Part shown: positions 7,611 to 13,725 of the stretch, piece after piece
Layout: each line of letters starts with the position of its first letter
Position numbering within the stretch: position 1 is the first letter of the stretch
From: a bacterium HR27
GTDB lineage: Bacteria; Chloroflexota; Chloroflexia; Thermomicrobiales; Thermomicrobiaceae
Length of the DNA stretch: 13,725 bases
Assembly (NCBI GenBank): GCA_002898975.1
Contig: BEID01000007.1
Location: 1 to 13,725 of the forward strand
Direction: 5' to 3'
Made by a program: the position numbers and the translations under genes
Notes under the pieces: generated by a model
Seen by the model: only the letters and a program-made list of their open reading frames with translations
What the model was told of the DNA's origin: nothing
Databases searched by the model: none

Positions 7611-8504
7611 GTGACGGCGACAGTACGCACGGCAGACAGACTGGCGCTCCAGCGAGGCTGGAGCGAGCGCCCGGTGTGGCAGACTGTGCGCGCGCTCCTC
7701 CGCCGGCCGTCCGCTCTGGTCGGGCTCGCTGTGCTCGTTTTCTGGATCGGTGTCGCGCTCACGGTCAGCTTCATCGTCCCCTTCGACCCCCTGGTGACCG
7801 ACGTCACCGCACGGCTCCAGCCACCGAGCGCCAGCCACTGGTTCGGCACCGACGATCTCGGCCGTGATATCTTCCGGCGCACGCTCTACGGAGCACGGAT
7901 CTCGCTTCCGGCCGGATTCCTCACTGTCGCTGGCGCGCTGGCGATCGGCTCGGTCATCGGCGCTATCGCTGGTTACGCTGGCGGCTGGGTCGACACGATT
8001 CTCATGCGGCTCGCCGATATGGTGCTGGCCTTCCCGTCGATCGTCCTGGCCATGGCGATCGCCGCTGCGCTCGGCCCGGGACTCAAGAACGCACTCATCG
8101 CCATCGTCGTCGTTCTCTGGCCGGAGTACGCGCGACTGATGCGTGCTCAGGTTCTGGCCGTGAAAACCCAGGAGTTCGTGACGGCCGCCGAATCGCTCGG
8201 GGCGAGCCGTTTACGGCTGTTCCTCGTGCACATCCTGCCCAATACCCAGGCACCGATCGTCGTCAAGGCAACGCTCGATGTCGGCGCTGCCATCGTCCTC
8301 ACAGCTGGCCTTTCGTTCATCGGGCTCGGTGCTGTACCACCGGAACCGGAATGGGGCGCGATGATCCGCGAGGGCCAACGACGTTTCAGCCAGTGGTGGA
8401 TGGCCACGTTCCCCGGACTGGCGATCTTCAGCGTCGTCATGGCACTCAACTTCCTCGGCGATGGGCTCCGTGACGCGCTCGATCCTCGCCGGCGCCGCCG
8501 GTGA
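7611..8504 (+). CDS. ABC transporter permease, DppC/OppC type
   Basis: The 297-residue protein starts at GTG, with AGGAG overlapping the stop of the previous permease gene 8 bases ahead, which implies coupled translation. A cytoplasmic N-terminus and first helix (about 35-57) lead to the OppC signature HWFGTDDLGRDIF (76-88). Further membrane helices follow, with the EAA loop at about 188-211 (EFVTAAESLGASRLRLF) and the LSFIGLG motif. It pairs with the DppB-type permease. The Arg-rich C-terminal tail is normal. No ATPase gene follows: the next gene on this strand encodes an unrelated small protein. The complex therefore needs ATPase subunits encoded elsewhere. Confidence 0.95.
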   Translation: MTATVRTADRLALQRGWSERPVWQTVRALLRRPSALVGLAVLVFWIGVALTVSFIVPFDPLVTDVTARLQPPSASHWFGTDDLGRDIFRRTLYGARISLPAGFLTVAGALAIGSVIGAIAGYAGGWVDTILMRLADMVLAFPSIVLAMAIAAALGPGLKNALIAIVVVLWPEYARLMRAQVLAVKTQEFVTAAESLGASRLRLFLVHILPNTQAPIVVKATLDVGAAIVLTAGLSFIGLGAVPPEPEWGAMIREGQRRFSQWWMATFPGLAIFSVVMALNFLGDGLRDALDPRRRRR

Positions 8505-8605
8505 AGCCCACGCCACGCCGGTGCGAGGCAGAGCCAGCACACCGAGAGCGCGCTGTGCCAAGCTGTGCGGTGGGGACCTGCGACGACTCGTTCGGGAGGG
8601 AACAC

Positions 8606-8917
8606 ATGCGACGCCTGGCCCGGTTGCTCCGCTGGATCGTGCTCGGTCTCATTGGGGCAGCGCTCTACGAGCAGCTCCGCCGCCCGGCCCACGAGCGTAC
8701 CTGGACTGGGCGGATCGGCCCGGTACCGTACGATTTCCGCCCACCAACGCTCGACCGCGCCCGGGAGCGCCTCTGGAACCTGAACGATCCCTCGCTGCTG
8801 ACACCGACGGTATGGGGCGTGGGCTGGTCGATCAACCTGGCAGCGCTCCGCCAGCGCGTACGCCCTCTGCTCGACGCAGCGACGCGGAGACTCAACCACT
8901 CCGCCGGCGGGCGATGA
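8606..8917 (+). CDS. Small membrane-anchored protein, DUF5808-like
   Basis: The 103-residue protein has an Arg-rich N-terminus and one membrane helix (about 9-21). A conserved-looking cytoplasmic or external segment follows: VPYDFRPPT (40-48), then RLWN at 55-58, DPSLLTP and GVGWSINLA (71-79). This pattern, W-N-x-x-D-P then G-x-G-W-x-x-N, recalls the uncharacterised DUF5808 domain; the match is from memory. The ATG was chosen because GGGAGGG lies 5 bases ahead; the longer open frame upstream has no such site. The function is unknown. The last 26 bases overlap the 3' end of the convergent MFS gene. Confidence 0.75.
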   Translation: MRRLARLLRWIVLGLIGAALYEQLRRPAHERTWTGRIGPVPYDFRPPTLDRARERLWNLNDPSLLTPTVWGVGWSINLAALRQRVRPLLDAATRRLNHSAGGR

Positions 8918-10205
8918 CCTGCCAGATCCCGGCACCGGCGAGCACGCAGCCCAGGCCAAGCAAGACGGTCGTGACGCCGAACGCATCGGCCAGCGCACCG
9001 GCTCCGAAAACCGGCAAGAAGGCCACGCTGTTCGAAACCGTGAAGAAGACCGCGAACACTCGCCCACGCGCCTCTTCCGGTGCCTCCTGCTGCAGGAGCG
9101 CCTGGGCTGGCGCACGGACGAGTCCATCGGCCATCCCGAGCGCAGCAGCCAGGACGATAGCCGCGAGCAGCTCACCACGCGGCGTCGCGAAGAGGTCGGG
9201 CAGGCTCGCGAGTGCGACGAGCAACAGGCCACCGACCGCGAGCGCCGCATCGGCTGTCCGTTCGATTCCCAGCCGACGCGTGACCGGATCGACCACCAGC
9301 GTCCCGACGACGACACCGAGGCCAGCCGGGAGCACCAGATACGCGATGTCCTCCTTCGCGAGATCCAGCACCTGTGTCACGTACCCAGGGCCGAGCGCGG
9401 CGATCACCAGATAGGTCGCGGTCGCGACGGCAAGATAGACGATCGCCTTGCGGAGCACGCGCCGCCCGCCAGCCAGGCGGAGCCCTTCGACCATCTCACG
9501 CAACACACTGCGCGCCGTGTTCCCGAGAGCAGTCGAGCTGCGTAGTCCGGCACGCCCCGCGCGCGGCAAGGCAATACTCAGCGCTCCGCTGAGCGCGAAC
9601 AGCACAACGGTCGCACCCAGAACGGCCCGCACGCCGATCAGCTTGACGAGCAGCGGTCCGACGACCGCGAAACCAGCGAGTTGTGAGGCCGTGAACGTCA
9701 GGTTGAACAGCGCGTTCGCCTGGACCAGCCGTCCGTTCGGGACCACGGTCGGCACCATCGACCAGAGCGCAGGACCGAAGAACTGACCGACCGTGCCCGA
9801 CGCGAACGCGAGCGCATAGATAGTAGCCAGCGAGACGAGCGGGATCCAGCGCGACTCGACGAAGAGTAGGCCGATGACCGCGACGCCGCGGAGCAGGTTG
9901 GTCACGATCAGCAAGCGTCGACGATCGAACCGGTCGGCCACCACACCGGAAAGTGGGCTGACGAGCACCGCCGGGAGAGAAAAGCTGAGCACGGCGAGCC
10001 CGACCGCCGTGTTGGCCGGCACCGTCCCAGCCCGCTCAACCACGCCCTGGACGAGCACGAGCAAGCCGAAGTTGACCGCGTTCTGCGATGTCTGCGACAG
10101 GGTTTGGACGAGCCAGAGAACGAGGAACGGTCGATGGCGGAGCAGCGGGCGGCGCAGCTGCGCCGTCTCCTCCGGGATCGGATCGAGGGTACGCGTGCTA
10201 CTCAT
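8892..10205 (-). CDS. Major facilitator superfamily transporter (MFS_3/EntS-like exporter)
   Basis: The 437-residue protein has about twelve membrane helices in two halves, separated by a loop near 214-252. The loop between helices 2 and 3 carries the MFS motif A variant [13 protein letters not shown] (87-99). The second half contains the [10 protein letters not shown] segment (379-388), typical of the MFS_3/EntS-like group often annotated as drug or siderophore exporters. The substrate cannot be predicted. The ATG lies within the end of the DUF951 gene, with an 8-base overlap (ATGAGTAG) and a GAGGA site 8 bases ahead, so translation is probably coupled. The gene converges on the small DUF5808-like gene and overlaps its end. 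Confidence 0.92.
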   Translation of the reverse strand: MSSTRTLDPIPEETAQLRRPLLRHRPFLVLWLVQTLSQTSQNAVNFGLLVLVQGVVERAGTVPANTAVGLAVLSFSLPAVLVSPLSGVVADRFDRRRLLIVTNLLRGVAVIGLLFVESRWIPLVSLATIYALAFASGTVGQFFGPALWSMVPTVVPNGRLVQANALFNLTFTASQLAGFAVVGPLLVKLIGVRAVLGATVVLFALSGALSIALPRAGRAGLRSSTALGNTARSVLREMVEGLRLAGGRRVLRKAIVYLAVATATYLVIAALGPGYVTQVLDLAKEDIAYLVLPAGLGVVVGTLVVDPVTRRLGIERTADAALAVGGLLLVALASLPDLFATPRGELLAAIVLAAALGMADGLVRAPAQALLQQEAPEEARGRVFAVFFTVSNSVAFLPVFGAGALADAFGVTTVLLGLGCVLAGAGIWQVIARRRSG

Positions 10206-10428
10206 CGGCTGTCCTCGGGGGGATCTGGAAGGGCGGCTTCTCCGAGCGAGCGACGACCGCCTTCAACCGGCGGCGGAATTCGTGTCGCGGCAAGAGCACG
10301 CGCCGGCCACACCCGAGACAGCGTAACCCGATATCGGCCCCGACTCGGACGACGACCCAGTCGGTCGATCCGCAGGGATGTGGCTTGCGCAGGCGCACGA
10401 CATCGTCCACGCGGATGTCCAGCGTCAC
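10198..10428 (-). CDS. DUF951 family small protein
   Basis: A 76-residue protein read from GTG. The family core is clear: [14 protein letters not shown] (7-20), [12 protein letters not shown] (30-41) and the PRHEF segment (47-51). Cys19, Cys37 and Cys40 suggest a metal site or redox-active cysteines, though no function is established for the family. The GTG at 10428 was chosen because GGGAGG lies 5 bases before it and the resulting N-terminus is close to the family norm of about 65 residues. The open frame extends further upstream to an ATG at 10512, but that would place the start across a divergent promoter region. A short tail (about 62-76) follows the core. The stop overlaps the MFS start by 8 bases. 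Confidence 0.9.
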   Translation of the reverse strand: MTLDIRVDDVVRLRKPHPCGSTDWVVVRVGADIGLRCLGCGRRVLLPRHEFRRRLKAVVARSEKPPFQIPPRTADE

Positions 10429-10446
10429 CGTCGCCTCCCGCGTGCG

Positions 10447-10452
10447 AGTATA
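10447..10452 (-). promoter_or_regulatory. Candidate -10 box for the DUF951-MFS operon
   Basis: On the minus strand TATACT lies 7 bases upstream of the GGGAGG ribosome binding site of the DUF951 gene, which would leave a very short leader. No good -35 box is seen at the right distance. A plus-strand TAGACT (10482-10487) in the same 76-base divergent spacer could serve the membrane-protein operon, also without a clear -35. Confidence 0.3.
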
Positions 10453-10504
10453 GCCGGGCATCTCGCGCCGGACGGGCATGCTAGACTGCCGCAGGAGGGC
10501 TCGG

Positions 10505-11155
10505 ATGCGCATCCTGGGACGGCTCGCCCTCGCGATCGTGTGGCTCGCGGCCAGCGCAACGAGCTGGAGCCTCGTCTACTGGCTCGTCATCAGGCGCAAC
10601 GTCGGTGCCGTACCGGATTTCTGGGCGCCGGAACGGCTCCTCGCCTATGCGTGCTTCGTCCTCGCCCCGGCCCTCACGTTCCTGCCGCTCGCCCGGCTCG
10701 CCCGTGTCCCCTTCCTGGAGATCGAAGCGATCGTCGGCTGGTCGACCACCCTCTACGTCTGGACGTTCATCGACCCGAGTCGGGTCGACGACGTGCTGGC
10801 GATGGTGGTTATCCTCCTGCCGCTCCTCATCGCGGTCTCGTCGGTGTACGCCCTGCTGGTCGCGCTGGTCAGCCGCCGAGCCGCCGCACGCCGCGGTCAG
10901 GAGCCGGATCCGCTCGTCGCCCGTCGCCGCGGGTACGTGCTCGGATTGTTCGCCGTGGGATGCGTGCTCCTCCAGTCGCTCGAAGCGTTGACAGCCCTCA
11001 ATGCTGGGCTTCTCGGACTCATCGCACTGTTCGTCGAACTTCTGGCGATGACCTGGTTCGCCCCGGTGCGAGCAGAAGGAGAGCCGAGCCGTGGTACGTC
11101 TGGGGATCGACGTCGGTGGAACGAATACGGACGCGGTGCTCCTGGACGGGGCTGA
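10505..11155 (+). CDS. Polytopic membrane protein of unknown function
   Basis: I do not recognise this 216-residue protein. It has five to six likely membrane helices near 4-28, 44-66, 70-90, 97-122 and a long hydrophobic stretch 140-183 that probably forms two. Arg-rich loops lie on one side (for example SRRAAARR near 123). The C-terminal tail (about 190-216) is hydrophilic and is encoded in the 65 bases shared with the start of the hydantoinase gene. The ATG was chosen because AGGAGGGC precedes it by about 5 bases. The long overlap and shared strand suggest one operon with the HyuA/DUF917 pair. A transporter or membrane partner for that pathway is possible but not shown by any motif. Confidence 0.75.
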   Translation: MRILGRLALAIVWLAASATSWSLVYWLVIRRNVGAVPDFWAPERLLAYACFVLAPALTFLPLARLARVPFLEIEAIVGWSTTLYVWTFIDPSRVDDVLAMVVILLPLLIAVSSVYALLVALVSRRAAARRGQEPDPLVARRRGYVLGLFAVGCVLLQSLEALTALNAGLLGLIALFVELLAMTWFAPVRAEGEPSRGTSGDRRRWNEYGRGAPGRG

Positions 11156-12635
11156 CGTTCTCGCCTGGGCCAAGCACCCGACGACGGCGGACGTGAGCAG
11201 CGGCATCGTCGGTGCAGTCCGGAGCGTTCTCGACCAGGTACGGATCGCGCCGGGCGAGATCGGCGCCGTGATGCTCGGCACGACGCACTTCACCAATGCC
11301 GTCGTCCAGCGGCAGAACCTCGCCCGTATCGCGGTCCTGCGGCTCGGCTGGCCCGCGACGACGTCGATCCCACCGCTCGAGGACTGGCCAGATGACCTGC
11401 GGGACGCTGTCGCAGGCTACCTGACCATTCTTCCCGGCGGCCACCAGTTCGACGGCCGTGAGATCAGTCCGCTCGACTGGACCGCGCTGACTGCAGCAGT
11501 CGATCGAATCGCTCAAGAAGGCGTCCAGTCGGTCGCCATCAGCGCCGTCTTCTCGCCGGCGGTCTCGACCCACGAGGACGCCGCCGCCGGATTTCTGGCT
11601 GAGCGACTGCCGCACCTCCGCATCACGCGCTCGCACGAGATCGGACGAATCGGCCTGCTCGAGCGGGAGAACGCAGCCGCGCTCAACGCTTGTCTCGTGC
11701 CGCTGGCCGAAGCGACGATCGCAGCCATCCAGACGGCACTCGCCGCACTCGGTCTGGACGCGCCGCTCTATCTCAGCCAGAACGACGGCACGTTGATGAC
11801 TGCCGAGTTCGCCGCTCGGTATCCGGTCCTCACCTTCGCCTCCGGGCCGACCAACTCGATGCGCGGAGCGGCGTTCCTGAGCGGACTGCACAATGCGGTC
11901 GTCCTCGATGTCGGTGGCACGACGACCGATGCCGGTGTGCTCGTCCACGGTTTTCCCCGCGAGGCCTCGTTCGCGGTAAGCGTCGGTGGTGTCCGCACCA
12001 ACTTCCGCATGCCTGACGTCGTCTCGATCGGTCTCGGTGGCGGAAGCATCGTCAGCCCGGACGGGACGAGGATTGGCCCCCAGAGTGTCGGATTCCGGCT
12101 CACCGAGGAAGCACTCGTGTTCGGTGGCCCGACGCTCACGGCGACCGACATCGCGATCGCCGCCGGCCGAGCACGCTTGGGTGCTCCGGAACGCGTCGCG
12201 CACCTGCCACGCGAGCTCGTCCAGCGCGCGCTGGCGACGATCGACCAGCGACTCAGCGAACTCGTCGACATGCTGAAAACGACCGCTGCACCGGTTCCGG
12301 TCGTCGTAGTCGGTGGCGGCAGCCTGCTCGTGCCCGACCAGCTCGAGGGGGCGAGCGAGGTTATCCGACCGCCCCACGCTGCCGTCGCCAACGCGATCGG
12401 CGCAGCCATCGCCCAAGTGAGCGGCGAGATCGACCGGATCGTCTCGCTGGAGCACCAGACCCGCGAGCGGGCACTGGAAGCAGCACGCGCGGACGCCTGC
12501 CGGCTCGCGATCGAAGCTGGGGCTGACCCGGACAGCGTCCAGATCGTCGAGGTCGAGGAGGTGCCGCTCGCGTACCTTCCCTCCAACGCGGTACGACTCC
12601 GCGTCAAGGCAGTCGGTGATCTGCGGGAGGATTGA
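11091..12635 (+). CDS. Hydantoinase/oxoprolinase family ATPase (HyuA-like, short form)
   Basis: The 514-residue protein shows the ASKHA (actin-like) ATPase fold: phosphate-1 motif GIDVGGTNTDAV (5-16), SQNDGTLM (229-236), phosphate-2 motif DVGGTTTDAG (273-282), SIGLGGGS (312-319) and an adenosine-type motif VVVVGGGSLL (404-413). Relatives are ATP-dependent hydantoinases and 5-oxoprolinases that open cyclic amide rings. This form is shorter than classical HyuA (about 700 residues), and no hyuB partner is present; instead a DUF917 gene follows after 2 bases. The GTG start has AGGAGAG ahead of it. The gene overlaps the end of the upstream membrane-protein gene by 65 bases. The substrate is unknown; a hydantoin or thiohydantoin is the best guess from the neighbour. 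Confidence 0.92.
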   Translation: MVRLGIDVGGTNTDAVLLDGADVLAWAKHPTTADVSSGIVGAVRSVLDQVRIAPGEIGAVMLGTTHFTNAVVQRQNLARIAVLRLGWPATTSIPPLEDWPDDLRDAVAGYLTILPGGHQFDGREISPLDWTALTAAVDRIAQEGVQSVAISAVFSPAVSTHEDAAAGFLAERLPHLRITRSHEIGRIGLLERENAAALNACLVPLAEATIAAIQTALAALGLDAPLYLSQNDGTLMTAEFAARYPVLTFASGPTNSMRGAAFLSGLHNAVVLDVGGTTTDAGVLVHGFPREASFAVSVGGVRTNFRMPDVVSIGLGGGSIVSPDGTRIGPQSVGFRLTEEALVFGGPTLTATDIAIAAGRARLGAPERVAHLPRELVQRALATIDQRLSELVDMLKTTAAPVPVVVVGGGSLLVPDQLEGASEVIRPPHAAVANAIGAAIAQVSGEIDRIVSLEHQTRERALEAARADACRLAIEAGADPDSVQIVEVEEVPLAYLPSNAVRLRVKAVGDLRED

Positions 12636-12637
12636 CC

Positions 12638-13725
12638 GTGCCCTGGGAACTCGACGAGACGAAACTGGAAGCCCTCGCGATCGGAGCCGGGATTCTCGGC
12701 ACGGGCGGAGGCGGCAATCCGTATTACGGCAAACTCCACGTCCGCCGGCTCCTGCGCGAGGGCCGGTGCGTCCGGATCGCCGCCCCAGACGAAGTGCCGG
12801 ACGATGCCCTCGTCGTCTCGGTCGGTGGCATGGGAGCACCGACCATCGGGATCGAGCGGATCCACCGCGGCGATGAACCGCTCGTCGCCCTGCGCGCGCT
12901 GGAGCAGCACCTGGGCCGGCCAGCGACGCATCTGGTTCCGGGCGAGATCGGTGGCGCGAATGCGCTTCGCCCGATGGCAGTCGGCGCCCTCGCCGGTCTA
13001 CCGGTCGTCGACGGCGACGGGATGGGCCGCGCCTTTCCGGAACTCCAGATGGACACCTTCGCGATCTCTGGTGTACCAGCGACACCGGCCGCGTTGGCGG
13101 ATATCTACCACAACGTCGTGCTGTTTCCCTGGCTCCGCGATGCCATAACGCTGGAGCGATACGCTCGTGCCGTGACCATCCAGATGGGTGGGGCAGCTGG
13201 TTTCGCCTTCCCGGCGATGACGGGCAGCGAGCTCCGTCGCGTCGTGATCCCGTTCACCGTCACGCTGGCCGTCGAACTCGGTGAGGCAGTTCTGTCCGCC
13301 CGTCGCAGGCACCGTGACCCGATCGAGGCAGCGCTCGCGGTGACCGGCGGCTGCCTGCTCTTCCGCGGCAAGATCGTCGATGTCGAGCGGCGACTCGCTG
13401 CTGGCTTCGCGCGCGGCACGGTGCGTCTCGAAGGCCTCGCCGAGGATCGCGGCTGCCAGCTGCGGATCGACTTCCAGAACGAGAACCTGATCGCCTACCG
13501 GGACGGTGAGGTCGTCGCCGTCGTGCCCGACCTGATCTGCCTGGTCGATCTGGAAACCGCCGAACCGGTGACGACCGAAGTCGTTCGTTACGGTCTCCGG
13601 GTCGCCGTACTAGGTATCCCGGCGCCCGCCTCGCTGCGGACGCCGCAAGCGCTGGCCGTCGTCGGGCCAGCCGCCTTCGGCTACACCGACGTGACGTACC
13701 GCCCACTACCCGGGGTGTACGGCGG
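12638..13725 (+). CDS. DUF917 / S-methyl-thiohydantoin desulfurase-like protein, C-terminally cut
   Basis: Starts at GTG with GGGAGG 7-8 bases ahead, two bases after the hydantoinase stop, and is still open at the right edge after 362 codons. Family landmarks are the Gly-rich N-terminus GTGGGGNPYYG (21-31), GGMGAP (63-68), PGEIGGAN (101-108) and PVVDGDGMGRAFPE (122-135), followed by the beta-rich second domain. DUF917 is now described as the S-methyl-thiohydantoin desulfurase fold, and a member removes sulfur from a thiohydantoin in ergothioneine breakdown. That reaction is a family-level inference here. The frequent pairing with a short HyuA supports a two-step attack on a hydantoin-like ring. 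The family is usually little longer than the visible part, so only the extreme end is probably missing. Confidence 0.9.
   Translation, partial: MPWELDETKLEALAIGAGILGTGGGGNPYYGKLHVRRLLREGRCVRIAAPDEVPDDALVVSVGGMGAPTIGIERIHRGDEPLVALRALEQHLGRPATHLVPGEIGGANALRPMAVGALAGLPVVDGDGMGRAFPELQMDTFAISGVPATPAALADIYHNVVLFPWLRDAITLERYARAVTIQMGGAAGFAFPAMTGSELRRVVIPFTVTLAVELGEAVLSARRRHRDPIEAALAVTGGCLLFRGKIVDVERRLAAGFARGTVRLEGLAEDRGCQLRIDFQNENLIAYRDGEVVAVVPDLICLVDLETAEPVTTEVVRYGLRVAVLGIPAPASLRTPQALAVVGPAAFGYTDVTYRPLPGVYG

Noticed and set aside
8484..8528. Inverted repeat CCTCGCCGGC / GCCGGTGCGAGG at the end of the importer operon
   Set aside because: The arms pair only with a 2-base bulge, the left arm lies inside the permease coding sequence, and no T-run follows, so a terminator call is not justified.
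10429..10512. Longer form of the DUF951 protein starting at ATG 10512
   Set aside because: The extra 28 residues do not resemble the family, would cross the divergent promoter region and overlap the membrane-protein start, while the GTG at 10428 has a well-spaced GGGAGG.
11019..13085. Minus-strand open frame of 688 codons opposite the hydantoinase and DUF917 genes
   Set aside because: Both sense genes carry intact ATPase or DUF917 motifs, while the antisense translation is Arg/Asp-rich and motif-free.

Overview
The window is GC-rich (about two thirds G+C by eye) and gene-dense. Its gene content points to a bacterium of the Chloroflexota, most likely class Thermomicrobia (Thermomicrobium- or Sphaerobacter-like). 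This placement is inferred from RNase Y next to SpoVS, a YacL-type PIN/TRAM protein coupled to ispD, DUF951 and DUF5808-like small proteins, many GTG starts, and Tat-lipoprotein binding proteins. No mobile element, CRISPR array, rRNA or tRNA was seen.

Left part (1-4574, all minus strand). Read in the direction of transcription the order is rny (RNase Y), spoVS with an N-terminal extension, a PHP phosphoesterase of the TrpH/YciV (RNase AM) type, a YacL-like membrane PIN/TRAM protein, and the start of ispD, cut by the window edge. A hairpin terminator follows rny and a second one follows spoVS. The second lies only about 20 bases before the PHP start codon, so it probably works as a partial terminator inside the chain. 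The PIN/TRAM and ispD genes overlap by ATGA. The theme is RNA turnover (RNase Y, a possible oligonucleotide-processing PHP enzyme, a PIN/TRAM protein) beside isoprenoid synthesis.

Middle part (4575-8504). A 254-base divergent spacer holds a plausible promoter for each direction. An imperfect dyad overlaps the -10 box predicted for rny. On the plus strand follow three genes of a peptide/nickel-type ABC importer: a Tat-type lipoprotein solute-binding protein and two permeases. No ATPase gene accompanies them.

Right part (8505-13725). A small membrane-anchored DUF5808-like protein (plus) overlaps tail-to-tail with an MFS exporter (minus). The exporter is translationally coupled to an upstream DUF951 protein. 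Divergent from DUF951 is a plus-strand run of three genes: an unrecognised polytopic membrane protein, a short HyuA-type hydantoinase/oxoprolinase ATPase, and a DUF917 (S-methyl-thiohydantoin desulfurase-like) protein that runs off the window. The HyuA/DUF917 pair probably opens or desulfurises a hydantoin-like ring. The substrate cannot be read from sequence. This pair, its membrane partner and the ATPase-less importer are the most interesting accessory content. I found nothing I could defend as a wholly new system.
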